Shown here in pieces: positions 28,780 through 38,119 of a stretch of DNA of 64,000 nucleotides. How positions within the stretch are numbered: position 1 is the stretch's first letter; the number at the start of each line of letters is the position of its first letter. Source of the stretch: Lacibacter cauensis (lineage in GTDB: Bacteria; Bacteroidota; Bacteroidia; Chitinophagales; Chitinophagaceae); contig NZ_VLLE01000006.1 of assembly GCF_007830055.1 (NCBI RefSeq), positions 248,001 to 312,000 on the forward strand. The letters run 5' to 3'. The translations under genes were made by a program, and so were the position numbers. Under the pieces are notes generated by a model, which was given only the letters and a program-made list of their open reading frames with translations, made no database searches and had not been told where the DNA came from.

Positions 28780-30564
28780 CTATTCGTAACCAGGATTTTG
28801 CGGGAACTTAGGTCCTTCGGTTACCAGATCAATCTGCGACTGAGGAATTGGTCGCAGCATATTAAATGGTTGTACACCTGCAGCACCTTCAGTGTTGTAC
28901 AGTTTAACACGTTCAACAAGTTTTTTCGTTCTGGCCAGATCCCACCAGCGGGTATCCTCTGCAAACAACTCCCGGCTTCGTTCTTCTAATATAAAATCGA
29001 TTGTTATCTGGGCAGCTGTAATTTGCTGAGCTGCTACTGCTGCTGCATATTCTGCAGGGGTTTGATTTGCTTTTAAAGCAGCCCGTGTTCTTAACACGTT
29101 GATCATATCTGCCGCATCCTGCATAGTAGCACCACCTTTTGCCGCCGCTTCTGCAGCAACCAAATAAACTTCTGCAAAACGGAACAAGATATAAGGTCTG
29201 TCAGAATAGTCATTGAGGTTGCCTCTTGTAGAGTCATCGAACTTACGTACACTTGGGAAGTAGCTTGCAGTGTATGGAACTGCTGCACCTGGTAAGTGGT
29301 TAGGTTCAAACATAATTCCTTTAAATGCTGCTCTTTCTGCAGGTGTAACCAAACGGTCACGCATCCAGATGGCAGTATCTACACCGTTGATCAACTGACC
29401 TCTCGGTGTAGTTGCACCAAGCGAACCTCTTACAGACATTTCAGAACTGTTAGAAAGCCACACAGTTTGGAATGTTCCATCGAAACGAGAATCAGTTGCA
29501 CGGTTAGCAAATGCTACATCCATGATATAACGTGTGTTTGGACGAATACGCTGGAACGGACGACCATTGTTAATATCACGCACTGTAACATTTGCACCAC
29601 CACCTGCAGGATAGTTGGCATTGATGGTGGGATAGTTAGGACGCCAGAAGAAGTTGGCTTTGTTTTCAGAACCGTTTGTAGCACCTGCGCCAACTGCAGA
29701 GTTCTGTCCAAACTTCAAATCTTTTGTATGATCAATTACCATCAATACTTCTGAGCTGTATTCACGACCTTCTCTGAAAACATCAGGGAAGAATGGCTGT
29801 AATGCTAAACCATAAGTTGCTCTGTTATCAATTAATGCTTTTGATATTGCATATGCCTGCTGAAAATCGTTTGCCTGCGCTACATTCGACCAGCCTCTCC
29901 AGAGATATGTTTTTGCAAGTAAAAACAAGGCAGTTGGTTTTGTTGCCGGTTTACCTAAACCAGCTCCGGGCGTATTGGGTAAATCTGCCGCTGCTTCTGT
30001 AAAATCTTTAATAATTAACGCATATACATCTGCAATAGGTGCAGGTGCATCTGCAGCAGAAGGTGAAGTATTGAACTTTGTTTTTAAAGGAACTGCACCA
30101 AACGTTGTAACGAGATAATAGTAACAAAATCCACGTAAGAATTTTGCCTGCGCCAGTAACTGTGTTTTTGTTGCAGCCGGAATATCGGCATTTGCACCAT
30201 ACTCCAATACACCATTTGCTGTATTGATGTTGATGAACATGCTGTTCCAGAAACCTTCATAGTTATTGGTGTTACTTTTAATAACCGCATTGTTGTATTC
30301 AAACCAGTGTTGCACATCTGCCGCAGCACCCTTCAAACTTTCATCGGTACCGGCATTAAACAATTGCGTAAAAATTTGTGTACCCCAATGTCCACGAAAG
30401 CTGGAATAGATACCCGCAATCGCACCTTGTATACCATCCGAAGTTGCAAAGAAGGATGGTGTGAATGATGTTCTTGGCTGCTCCTCTAATAATTTCTTAC
30501 AACCCGAAGCCATAAGAAGGAGACTGCCGAGAAACAGACTGAATATGATTTTTTTATATTTCAT
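28780..30564 (-). CDS. SusD/RagB-family nutrient-binding outer-membrane lipoprotein
   Basis: The 594-residue SusD-like lipoprotein has a lipobox at Cys22 (LLMASGC), and the mature protein starts KKLLEEQPRTSFTPSFF. The SusD C-terminal hallmark EERSRELFAEDTRWWDLARTKKL-like is present, and the end is 'RPIPQSQIDLVTEGPKFPQNPGYE'-like, the canonical SusD closing motif. It partners the SusC gene 18 bp upstream. With the divergent LacI-family gene this suggests a sugar-responsive uptake unit, although no glycoside hydrolase is adjacent. Confidence 0.95.
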   Translation of the reverse strand: MKYKKIIFSLFLGSLLLMASGCKKLLEEQPRTSFTPSFFATSDGIQGAIAGIYSSFRGHWGTQIFTQLFNAGTDESLKGAAADVQHWFEYNNAVIKSNTNNYEGFWNSMFININTANGVLEYGANADIPAATKTQLLAQAKFLRGFCYYYLVTTFGAVPLKTKFNTSPSAADAPAPIADVYALIIKDFTEAAADLPNTPGAGLGKPATKPTALFLLAKTYLWRGWSNVAQANDFQQAYAISKALIDNRATYGLALQPFFPDVFREGREYSSEVLMVIDHTKDLKFGQNSAVGAGATNGSENKANFFWRPNYPTINANYPAGGGANVTVRDINNGRPFQRIRPNTRYIMDVAFANRATDSRFDGTFQTVWLSNSSEMSVRGSLGATTPRGQLINGVDTAIWMRDRLVTPAERAAFKGIMFEPNHLPGAAVPYTASYFPSVRKFDDSTRGNLNDYSDRPYILFRFAEVYLVAAEAAAKGGATMQDAADMINVLRTRAALKANQTPAEYAAAVAAQQITAAQITIDFILEERSRELFAEDTRWWDLARTKKLVERVKLYNTEGAAGVQPFNMLRPIPQSQIDLVTEGPKFPQNPGYE

Positions 30565-30582
30565 ACAATGAAAATTTAAACG

Positions 30583-33500
30583 TTAAAAGCGAACATTAAC
30601 TCCAAAAATGATCTGGCGTGTTGGAGGAACACCCATACCCACGGTAATAGCACGTCCGGGAACCGGTGTTACACCACCACCTTGTGAACCTACAGCATTA
30701 CCGTTACCGTTTCCTTCAGGATCAATACCTAATCCATCTCTAACAAGCGGAGCCCACAAAATGAAAGGATTTTGAGCCGAAGCATAAATACGCAAACCGT
30801 CGATCTTTACTTTCTTAAGTTTTGCACTTGGGAAACTGTAACCCAAATCAATTGTTCTGAGTTTTATGAAAGAACCATCACGATACGTGAGTGTTGAAGT
30901 AAACAGCAACGCATCTTTACTTGCATCGGGCTGAGGGAACGCATTGGTTGGATTGGTTGGAGTCCAGTAGTCAACCTTATGCTGATTAACACGGCTGTTG
31001 AGGAAGAATGGATAACCTGCACCACCGCCATCAGCAGATAAATAGTTTACAACAACTGTCTGACCAAAACGACCGAACATGACAATGTTCAGATCAAAGT
31101 TTTTGAATTCAAATCGGTTGGTTAACCCAGCAACAAGTTTCGGCTGGAAGTTTCCAATAATCTGTCTGTCTGCTGCATTAATTACATTGTCCTTATTTAC
31201 ATCTTCAATTTTGATGTCGCCGGGAGCAGATCCGTATACAGCAGCCTGTGCAGCTTCTGCTGTTTGCCAGATACCGATTTTCTTGTAATCAAAAATGGTA
31301 GTAATTGGCTGACCAACAAACCATCCGTTTCCTAAATCCTGTTTAAGACCTAATTGCAGTGCAACAATTTTTTCTTTGTTGAAGAAACCGTTGAAATCAG
31401 TGGTCCATTTGAAACCGTTTTTGCTTTGAATGTTTACACTGCTTAACGAAAATTCTAAACCATAAGAAGAAGTCTCGCCGGCATTTACCAAAATAGAGTT
31501 TACACCATTACTACGTGGTAATTGACGTTGCAATAAGATGTCAGTAGTTTTATTATTATAAAAATCAACTGAACCTGAAATACGATTTTTAAATAAACCG
31601 AAATCTAAACCAAGGTTGATACCAGTTGTTTTTTCCCAGGTAAGATTTGGGTTTGGACTTGTATTGATGAGGTAACCGTTTACATAGTTCACACCAATGG
31701 TTGAGCCAGAACCGAAGTTGTAGAAGTTGTTACCGAGGCTACCCAAAGTTGTGTAGGCACCAATACCTGCATTTGAACTGATACCCCATCCTGCTCTTAA
31801 TTTCAAATTCGAAATAGCATCAACATCGTTCATGAATTTTTCGTTCGCAATATTCCAACCAACAGAAACCGCAGGATAAGTTACCCATTGGTTACCCGGT
31901 GCGAGCACAGAAGCACCATCCGTTCTCATGGTTGCAGTAAGTAAGTATCTGTCATCGTACGAATAAACTGCTCTTCCCATGTATCCTATTACAGCAGATT
32001 CGTTAAAGTTGCCCGCCTGTGGATTAACGGTGTTAACCTGCAGCCAGTTGTAATCCTGCATAAAGTCGGCAGGAATACCCTGTCCGTTAAACTGCTGCGC
32101 ACGGAAATGGTTTTTCTGTACCTCTTGTAACACCAAAGCCTGTACCTTATGTTTTCCGCCAAAAGTTTTGTTGTAATCGAGCGAATTATTAATGGTATAC
32201 TGCCAACCTTCTGCGTTACTCTGGCTCATGGTAGAACCTGCAGTTGTGGCGTTGATGTTGAATACAGTGTTAGGCCCATTATAATTGCTTGCAAAAGTTT
32301 GCGACCAGCCATAACCAAATGTTGTTTTGAATTTTAAATCCTTAAGGATTTTTACTTCGCCGTAAAAGTTGTGCTGGAACTGGTAGCGTCTGTTAAATGC
32401 AACAATCAGATCGTTATTGCCGATAGCAGTAAGCGGATTGATTTGTGCATTATCAACACCTTGCTGAATAGCTGGTTTAAAGTTCAACGAACCATCAGCA
32501 TTGTAAGGTTTGTATAGCGGACTTAAACGAGTACCTGCACCATACGCATTTGTACCAAGTCTGTTAGAACGGAGTAAAGTATTGAAACTGGTAAAGCCGA
32601 TTTTGATTCTGTCTGATACTTTATGATCGATGTTTACATTAAATGTATAACGATTCAGATTCTGATCATGAATGATACCTGTTTCATTGTAATATCCAAG
32701 ACCAAAATAAAACTGTGTTCTTTCGTTTCCGCCTCTAACACCAAGATCGTGGCTTGTTCTGATACCTGTTGTAAGCAATAAATTCTGCCAATCTGTATTT
32801 ACACCTGCTGCTAAATTTGCTTGTTCATCAGCAGTTAACTGGTAAGGATTTTGGTTGGCAGGATTTGGCTGACCTTCACGTGCGTCCTGCTTAAATTTAG
32901 CATACTCTTCACCGTTAAATAAACGATAAGTGCCAATTGCATTTACAACACCAACAAAGCCGTTATAGGTTGTAGTTGTTTTTTGTACTGTACCACGTTT
33001 TGTTGTAATAATAATTACACCATTAGAACCACGTGAACCATAAATGGCAGTAGCCGATGCATCTTTCAAAATGTCTAAGCTGGCTATATTATCAGGGTTG
33101 ATATCATTCACGCTTCCGCCATACACCATACCGTCTACGACAATTAATGGATTGTTGTTTCCAGTAAGAGATCGGTTACCACGAATACGAATTTCACCAC
33201 CAGCACCGATTTGTGAACTGTTGCTTACAATATCCACACCGGGAGCACGTCCCTGCAGCTGATTAAAAATATTAGGCGCTTTGATTTCATTTAAGGTTTC
33301 GCCTTTGAGTGATACAGTAGAACCAGTAATGTCTTTCTTACGTTGTGTACCATAACCGATTACCACAACTTCACCTAAAGACTTTTCAATAGATACCAGC
33401 TTTACAGTAAGCTCGGTACCAGTTACCCTCACTTCCTGGTCTGCAAAATTGATAGCAGAAATAACTAAAACAGCATTTCTGGCAGCCGAAATGGTAAAGT

Positions 33501-33732
33501 TCCCGGTATTGTCTGTAGTAGCACCTGTTGTTGTACCTTTTACCACTACTGAAGCTCCTTCAACCGGTGATCCGTCTTCGCCTGTAACCTTACCTTTCAC
33601 CGTAAGATTCTGAGCTGTAACGGATGTACTAAATAACAGGAAATGCAGCAACATGGCCATGGCCAGCGTTACTGCATGCATCGCCCTTCGCTTGAGAGGC
33701 GGCAAGTTCATCGTTTTGTTTGGCATAGTCAA
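30583..33732 (-). CDS. SusC/RagA-family TonB-dependent transporter
   Basis: The 1049-residue protein has a long basic n-region, then a signal peptide ending SVTAQ near residue 41. A carboxypeptidase-regulatory-like domain follows (LTVKGKVTGEDGSPVEGASV, ~42-120), then the EVVVIGYGTQRKKDITGS segment that is the classic SusC TonB box, a plug with QLQGRAPGVDIVSNSSQIGAGGEIRIRG, and a barrel ending IIFGVNVRF. It is the first gene of the locus. Its promoter and two LacI-type operators lie in the 596-bp divergent region upstream. The SusD partner follows by 18 bp. Confidence 0.96.
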   Translation of the reverse strand: MTMPNKTMNLPPLKRRAMHAVTLAMAMLLHFLLFSTSVTAQNLTVKGKVTGEDGSPVEGASVVVKGTTTGATTDNTGNFTISAARNAVLVISAINFADQEVRVTGTELTVKLVSIEKSLGEVVVIGYGTQRKKDITGSTVSLKGETLNEIKAPNIFNQLQGRAPGVDIVSNSSQIGAGGEIRIRGNRSLTGNNNPLIVVDGMVYGGSVNDINPDNIASLDILKDASATAIYGSRGSNGVIIITTKRGTVQKTTTTYNGFVGVVNAIGTYRLFNGEEYAKFKQDAREGQPNPANQNPYQLTADEQANLAAGVNTDWQNLLLTTGIRTSHDLGVRGGNERTQFYFGLGYYNETGIIHDQNLNRYTFNVNIDHKVSDRIKIGFTSFNTLLRSNRLGTNAYGAGTRLSPLYKPYNADGSLNFKPAIQQGVDNAQINPLTAIGNNDLIVAFNRRYQFQHNFYGEVKILKDLKFKTTFGYGWSQTFASNYNGPNTVFNINATTAGSTMSQSNAEGWQYTINNSLDYNKTFGGKHKVQALVLQEVQKNHFRAQQFNGQGIPADFMQDYNWLQVNTVNPQAGNFNESAVIGYMGRAVYSYDDRYLLTATMRTDGASVLAPGNQWVTYPAVSVGWNIANEKFMNDVDAISNLKLRAGWGISSNAGIGAYTTLGSLGNNFYNFGSGSTIGVNYVNGYLINTSPNPNLTWEKTTGINLGLDFGLFKNRISGSVDFYNNKTTDILLQRQLPRSNGVNSILVNAGETSSYGLEFSLSSVNIQSKNGFKWTTDFNGFFNKEKIVALQLGLKQDLGNGWFVGQPITTIFDYKKIGIWQTAEAAQAAVYGSAPGDIKIEDVNKDNVINAADRQIIGNFQPKLVAGLTNRFEFKNFDLNIVMFGRFGQTVVVNYLSADGGGAGYPFFLNSRVNQHKVDYWTPTNPTNAFPQPDASKDALLFTSTLTYRDGSFIKLRTIDLGYSFPSAKLKKVKIDGLRIYASAQNPFILWAPLVRDGLGIDPEGNGNGNAVGSQGGGVTPVPGRAITVGMGVPPTRQIIFGVNVRF

Positions 33733-33951
33733 TTCGAGTTTTGAGTTTTGAAACAGTTTAGAATGGTCTTGACAGAATTTTAAAATGATGGAATATGCTT
33801 TTTCAGGTTGGAGGATGTTGGATATTCTTTTCGAAGAAAATCTTAGTTATGTCAAAATCGAAGTTGTGTAACTGAAGGAAGGAACATGATAGCCATGACC
33901 TTTGCCCAGGTAAGGACAAACAGAAAACGCTCTTGCGCAAAAAGGTTGCAA

Positions 33952-33980
33952 CAAACATAGCATTTGGCATAGCAATCAAC
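33952..33980 (-). promoter_or_regulatory. Likely promoter of the SusC/SusD pair
   Basis: On the minus strand, GTTG (33980-33977) is followed after 17 bp by TATGTTTG (33959-33952), an exact TAnnTTTG -7 element. Start of transcription would be near 33946, about 210 nt before the SusC ATG. Confidence 0.5.
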
Positions 33981-34047
33981 ATTCTCATAACAGTAGTGAT
34001 CGATAAATGGCCCCGATATTTCGGGATTTTTACAGGCTTTTTATTTT

Positions 34048-34061
34048 TGCAATCGGTTGCA
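34048..34061. promoter_or_regulatory. LacI-type operator O1
   Basis: TGCAATCGGTTGCA is a near-palindrome with the central CG and the CAAnCGnTTG pattern bound by LacI-family repressors. It is the exact reverse complement of the operator at 34258-34271 and lies about 100 bp upstream of the SusC transcription start. Confidence 0.75.
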
Positions 34062-34257
34062 TAAATCGGGCAAAAAATTAGCATTATCCAACGGATCACC
34101 CGTCTTACAATGCCGTATTCAAATCAACAAAACCAAATCTCAAAGGTTCGATCTGTTGTTACTTTCACCTCCAGCCGTTGCTGAATTTGAAATTTGCCAC
34201 AATTTCGAAATGCCTTACTGCCTTTCTTAAAGCTAATGTAGGAATTATTTTCAAATA

Positions 34258-34271
34258 TGCAACCGATTGCA
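34258..34271. promoter_or_regulatory. LacI-type operator O2 near the regulator gene
   Basis: TGCAACCGATTGCA lies 57 bp before the regulator's ATG and 210 bp (start to start) from O1, which is 20 helical turns at 10.5 bp. Placement suggests autoregulation and possibly DNA looping with O1. Confidence 0.75.
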
Positions 34272-34328
34272 TATTTTTTTTAAAAAATCTTTTCCGTTAG
34301 CTTCATCGTTGAAGACTGTAAAGAACTG

Positions 34329-35357
34329 ATGCAAAAAGAAGTAACGATATATGACCTGGCCCGGGAACTTAATCTGTCGCCCGCAACCATCAGCCGGGGA
34401 CTAAAAAAAAGTACGGCTTTGAATAAAAGCACCGTACAACGCATTTTGGCGAAAGCAGAAGAAATGGGTTACCGTCATAACAACTTTGCCAGCAACCTTC
34501 GAAATAAACGTACCAAAACCCTGGGCATTATTGTTCCCCGACTGAATAGTTACTTCATGACTTCTGTATTGGCAGGTATGGAAGATGTTGCAAGTAAGGA
34601 GGGCTATGATCTTATCATCAGCCAGTCCCTGGAGAAATCAGAACTTGAAAAAAGTAATGCCAATACCATGTTTAACAAGCGTATTGATGGTTTACTGATT
34701 TCCTTGGCTTATAACACAACAGACCTTACACACATTCAACCTTTTTTCGACAGGCAGATTCCTGTTGTTTTTTTCGACCGCAGCTTTCCTGGTGTAGAAA
34801 GCACTTCTGTTGTTATCGATAATTACCAGGCAGCCTACAAAGCAACCGCACATCTTTTAGAGCAGGGCTGTAGAAAAATTATGCACCTGACAGGTGACCT
34901 AACGAGAGATATTTATGCTGATCGTTTAAAAGGATACAAGGATGCATTGGACGAATACAACATCCCGTTCGACCAGAAGCGTGTTGTAACAAGTACATTA
35001 AACGAACAGGACGCAACGAATTTTGCTAATGCGATTCTGGCAATGGATAGAGCACAACGACCGGATGCTGTTTTTTGTGCTAATGATGTTTCTGCCGTTT
35101 ATTGCATGGTACAATTAAAACAACATGGTATACGCATTCCCGATGATATTGCTTTCGTTGGTTTTAATAACGATGCTGTTAGCAGAATGATTGAACCGAA
35201 CCTTACCACCATCGATTATCCCGGTAATAAAATTGGAGAGGTAGCTGTATCCTGTTTAATTAATTTACTCAAAGGAGATGAAAATGTAAAAAACACAAAT
35301 CGCATTATTCTGCATTCCTCTTTATTAGTAAGAGGATCTTCCCTTAAAAAGAAATAA
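34329..35357 (+). CDS. LacI-family transcriptional regulator
   Basis: The 342-residue protein has an N-terminal helix-turn-helix (VTIYDLARELNLSPATISRGL, residues 5-25) and the LacI hinge region (NNFASNLRNKRTKTLGIIVP). The rest is a periplasmic-binding-protein-like sensor domain of the Peripla_BP_3 type, with FCANDVSAVYCM and GFNNDAVSRMIEPNLTTI near the end. The effector, probably a sugar or sugar phosphate, cannot be told from sequence. It is divergent from the SusC gene and two matching operators lie between them, so it most likely controls that pair and itself. A strong terminator follows 21 bp after the stop. Confidence 0.95.
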   Translation: MQKEVTIYDLARELNLSPATISRGLKKSTALNKSTVQRILAKAEEMGYRHNNFASNLRNKRTKTLGIIVPRLNSYFMTSVLAGMEDVASKEGYDLIISQSLEKSELEKSNANTMFNKRIDGLLISLAYNTTDLTHIQPFFDRQIPVVFFDRSFPGVESTSVVIDNYQAAYKATAHLLEQGCRKIMHLTGDLTRDIYADRLKGYKDALDEYNIPFDQKRVVTSTLNEQDATNFANAILAMDRAQRPDAVFCANDVSAVYCMVQLKQHGIRIPDDIAFVGFNNDAVSRMIEPNLTTIDYPGNKIGEVAVSCLINLLKGDENVKNTNRIILHSSLLVRGSSLKKK

Positions 35358-35378
35358 CAACTAACAGCATATAAAATA

Positions 35379-35408
35379 AAAAAGGTAATCATTGCTGATT
35401 ACCTTTTT
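35379..35408 (+). terminator. Terminator of the LacI-family gene
   Basis: Arms AAAAAGGTAATCA (35379-35391) and TGATTACCTTTTT (35396-35408) around the loop TTGC. The 13-bp stem ends in a T-run, and the A-run on the other side may let it work against tRNA-Pro read-through on the minus strand too. Confidence 0.9.
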
Positions 35409-35414
35409 ACTCTG

Positions 35415-35488
35415 TCGGGAGGACAGGATTCGAACCTGCGACCCCCTGGTCCCAAACCAGGTATTCTACCGGGCTGAACTACCTCCCG
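35415..35488 (-). tRNA. tRNA-Pro (anticodon TGG)
   Basis: Read on the minus strand, the acceptor stem is CGGGAGG/CCTCCCG, the anticodon arm is CCTGG-TTTGGGA-CCAGG with anticodon TGG (reads CCA), and the T-loop is TTCGAAT between GCAGG and CCTGT. The 74-nt gene has discriminator base A and no encoded CCA. Confidence 0.95.
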
Positions 35489-35560
35489 CCTTGTTTACCA
35501 GCGGTAAACTCCCCTAAGGGGCTGCAAAAATAGTTGTATGCTGTTAAAGCACCAAAAGAA

Positions 35561-35588
35561 ATCCCGAATTCTTTTACGAATCCGGGAT
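35561..35588 (-). terminator. Terminator of dnaA
   Basis: ATCCCGAATTC (35561-35571) pairs with GAATCCGGGAT (35578-35588) with one mismatch, loop TTTTAC. On the minus strand TTTCTTTT follows. It lies 30 bp after the dnaA stop. Confidence 0.75.
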
Positions 35589-35617
35589 CAATTTTTTTAT
35601 CAGGTTTTGGGGCTTAT

Positions 35618-37051
35618 TTACATTGCAGCCAATTGCACTTTCTGCTGCAGTTCCAGCACACTTTCTTTAAACATACTATCGGTATCCATCAAGTCTTTTA
35701 CTGTTTGGCAAGAGTGAATAACTGTTGTATGATCTCTTCCTCCAAAATGTTCACCAATTGTTTTGAGTGAGTTTTTGGTAAATGTTTTTGCGAGATACAT
35801 TGTAATCTGGCGAGCCTGTACAATTTCACGCTTACGTGTTTTCTGCAACAGTTTTTCGTAAGGCACATCAAAGTAATCGCACACCATTTTCTGAATGGCG
35901 TCGATGGTAATTTCTTTGGATGATGTTTTAACGAAATTCTTCAGCACTTTCTTTGCAAGATCTAAGTCTATTTCTTTTTTATTCAGCGAGGATTGTGCCA
36001 ATAATGAAATTAAAGCGCCTTCCAGCTCACGAATATTGGTATTGATATTATAAGCGATGTATTTTACTACATCCTTATGCATATCCAACCCATCGTTTTT
36101 CATTTTCTTTTCCAGGATCTCAATACGGGTTTCGTAGTCGGGCATTTGCAGATCTGCACTCAGTCCCCAACGGAAACGACTGAGTAAACGTTCCTGCACA
36201 CCTTCCAGATCTTTCGGTGGCTTGTCTGAAGAAAGAATCAGTTGTTTGCCACTTTGGTGCAGGTGATTGAAAATAGCAAAGAAGGCATCCTGCGATTTTT
36301 CTGCACGGCTGAAGAACTGCACGTCATCAATAATCAATACATCTACCAACTGGTAAAAGTGAATGAAATCGTTGATGGCATTGTTACGGCTATGGTCGAC
36401 AAACTGGTTAATAAACTTTTCGGAACTTACGTACAACACTACCTTGTTGGGGTGCTGACGCTTTACTTCGTTACCAACTGCCTGCGCCAGGTGTGTTTTG
36501 CCTAAACCAACACCGCCATAGATCACGAGCGGGTTAAAAGAAGTAGCACCGGGCTTATCGGCAACTGTTTTACCTGCTCTGCGGGCAACACGGTTACAAT
36601 CGCCTTCAATGAATGTATCGAAGGTATAATTCGGATTCAGCTGCGGATCAATCTGCACCTTCTTTAAGCCCGGTATTACAAACGGGTTCTTAACGGGGTT
36701 GTTTATCACGAGCGGAAAATCCATTTCGTTATTTGTATAAGTTTTATATCCATGACCGGGAACATCCATTGTAATGGGCCGGTTACTGTTGTTACCGCTG
36801 TCCATCATAATACGATACTCAAGGTTCGCATCTTTTCCTAATTCACGCTTCAACGTTTTTGCAAGCAGCGTTACATAGTGTTCTTCCAGGTACTCAAAAA
36901 AGAACTGACTGGGTACCTGAATGGTAAGGATCTTATTTTTTAATTCAACCGGTTTAATCGGTTCAAACCAAGTTTTAAAATGTTGCCACTCGACTATATC
37001 CTTAATTATGGTCAAACAACTTTTCCAAACTTGTTCAGCCGTTTTCGTCAT
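35618..37051 (-). CDS. dnaA: Chromosomal replication initiator DnaA
   Basis: Replication initiator ATPase that binds DnaA boxes and opens the origin. The 477-residue length is normal. Domain I is residues ~1-85 (WFEPIKPVEL), then a short linker. The AAA+ domain has Walker A GGVGLGKTH at 179-187 and Walker B VLIIDDVQFF. Domain IV has the DnaA signature GGRDHTTVIHSC near residue 440. The start is the usual MTKTAEQVW-type N-terminus. A DnaA box lies 118 bp upstream. Flanks are tRNA-Pro and a 5'-nucleotidase gene; dnaN and gyrB, common neighbours in other phyla, are not here. Confidence 0.98.
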   Translation of the reverse strand: MTKTAEQVWKSCLTIIKDIVEWQHFKTWFEPIKPVELKNKILTIQVPSQFFFEYLEEHYVTLLAKTLKRELGKDANLEYRIMMDSGNNSNRPITMDVPGHGYKTYTNNEMDFPLVINNPVKNPFVIPGLKKVQIDPQLNPNYTFDTFIEGDCNRVARRAGKTVADKPGATSFNPLVIYGGVGLGKTHLAQAVGNEVKRQHPNKVVLYVSSEKFINQFVDHSRNNAINDFIHFYQLVDVLIIDDVQFFSRAEKSQDAFFAIFNHLHQSGKQLILSSDKPPKDLEGVQERLLSRFRWGLSADLQMPDYETRIEILEKKMKNDGLDMHKDVVKYIAYNINTNIRELEGALISLLAQSSLNKKEIDLDLAKKVLKNFVKTSSKEITIDAIQKMVCDYFDVPYEKLLQKTRKREIVQARQITMYLAKTFTKNSLKTIGEHFGGRDHTTVIHSCQTVKDLMDTDSMFKESVLELQQKVQLAAM

Positions 37052-37168
37052 TGTTCCAAAAGCAGTTTATATAATGAGTTAATAATGTTCTGTTGTTTCT
37101 CTCGTGCATTTTTCTATAATGAATATCATCATAAAAAAATTAGGGGGACGGCGAATATCAACACTTTT

Positions 37169-37177
37169 TGTGGAAAA
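37169..37177 (-). promoter_or_regulatory. DnaA box upstream of dnaA
   Basis: On the minus strand the sequence is TTTTCCACA, matching TTWTNCACA. It lies 118 bp upstream of the dnaA ATG and next to an A/T-only run at 37174-37188. A single box fits autoregulation better than an origin. Confidence 0.45.
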
Positions 37178-37192
37178 AAAAATTTTTTATTC

Positions 37193-38119
37193 TTATGTTT
37201 TTTTACCCACTGAAATGGATTTTGCCGCCGCCAGATTTTTCTTTTTATACGGCATAAATTCATAATCTAAACGACCCAACCGAATGCCTCCCCAACCCAC
37301 CTGGTTAATAAGCACATCCTCGCCTTTTTTATTTTTTACTAACGCCGGTTCATCTAAAAATGTATGTGTATGTCCGCCAATAATGAGATCGACATGTTCT
37401 GTTTCTTTTGCAAGAATCAGGTCGCATATTTTAGTTGAATTTTCACGGTACTGATATCCCAAATGCGACAAACAGATAACCATATCGCAACCCTTTGTTC
37501 GTTTTAGATGGTCAGCTGTTTCATTCAACTTCTGCACCGGATCGAGATACTTGGTGTTACCCGCAAGGTTATCGGGCACCAATCCTTTCATTTCAATACC
37601 TACCCCGGTTACACCTATTTTCAATTTACCCTTGGTAAAAATTTTGTACGGAACAGATTTATGTTCCATGGGCGTTTGCGTAAAATCATAATTACACAAC
37701 AACACCGGGAAACGAACATGTTGCAGTTGTGTGGCAAAATTTTCCAGCCCCGCATCAAAATCATGGTTACCCATAGTACATGCATCATAACCCATCATCT
37801 GCATGGCTTTCATTTCAGGTTCACCTTTATATAAATTAAAATAAGGTGTGCCTTGAAAAATATCGCCTGCATCTAACAACAACACCTGTTCTGCTTCTGC
37901 CCTTATATCCTCTATCAGCTTTGCCCTTGCAGCAACGCCTCCAGCTCCCTGGTTACGGCTGCCGTCCATCGGAAAAGCATCCAACCTGCTGTGCACATCG
38001 TTGGTATGCAAAATAACAAGGCGTTGTACAGCTGTATCTTCTGCAGCAGCCCATTGCACTGCAAGCAAAGCCGCTGCACTTAAAGAAGTTTGTTTTATAA
38101 ATTTTCGTCTATTCAGCAT
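37193..38119 (-). CDS. Metallophosphatase domain of 5'-nucleotidase/UshA type, Tat signal
   Basis: The 308-residue protein has the calcineurin-like metal sites of the 5'-nucleotidase N-terminal domain: HTNDVHSR, LDAGDIFQGTP, MGNHDFDAG, CLSHLGY and IGGHTHTF. The N-terminus NRRKFIKQ is a twin-arginine signal, so export is by Tat after metal loading in the cytoplasm. The C-terminal substrate-binding domain is missing but is encoded by the preceding gene, whose end overlaps this start by 11 bp. Together they equal one UshA-type enzyme that frees phosphate from nucleotides or related esters in the periplasm. Confidence 0.9.
   Translation of the reverse strand: MLNRRKFIKQTSLSAAALLAVQWAAAEDTAVQRLVILHTNDVHSRLDAFPMDGSRNQGAGGVAARAKLIEDIRAEAEQVLLLDAGDIFQGTPYFNLYKGEPEMKAMQMMGYDACTMGNHDFDAGLENFATQLQHVRFPVLLCNYDFTQTPMEHKSVPYKIFTKGKLKIGVTGVGIEMKGLVPDNLAGNTKYLDPVQKLNETADHLKRTKGCDMVICLSHLGYQYRENSTKICDLILAKETEHVDLIIGGHTHTFLDEPALVKNKKGEDVLINQVGWGGIRLGRLDYEFMPYKKKNLAAAKSISVGKKT

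Larger units (their letters stand above)
33733..34328. other. 596-bp divergent regulatory region between SusC and the LacI-family gene
   Basis: The region contains a minus-strand promoter (33952-33980), two inverted LacI-type operators (34048-34061 and 34258-34271), and a short CCCGA/TCGGG hairpin (34012-34025). A degenerate relative of the 14-bp boxes seen at 16729 (TGCGCAAAAAGGTTG, 33934-33948) overlaps the expected SusC transcription start. The leader to the SusC start would be about 210 nt. A 98-codon minus-strand frame at 33803-34099 spans these elements and looks spurious. Confidence 0.7.

Noticed and set aside
33803-34099. Minus-strand 98-codon open frame in the SusC/LacI intergenic region
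   Set aside because: It spans the promoter, a hairpin and operator O1; the predicted peptide has no domain or signal.
37052-37192. Replication origin next to dnaA
   Set aside because: Only one DnaA box was found in 140 bp and no repeated A/T-rich unwinding units; a box cluster would be expected.
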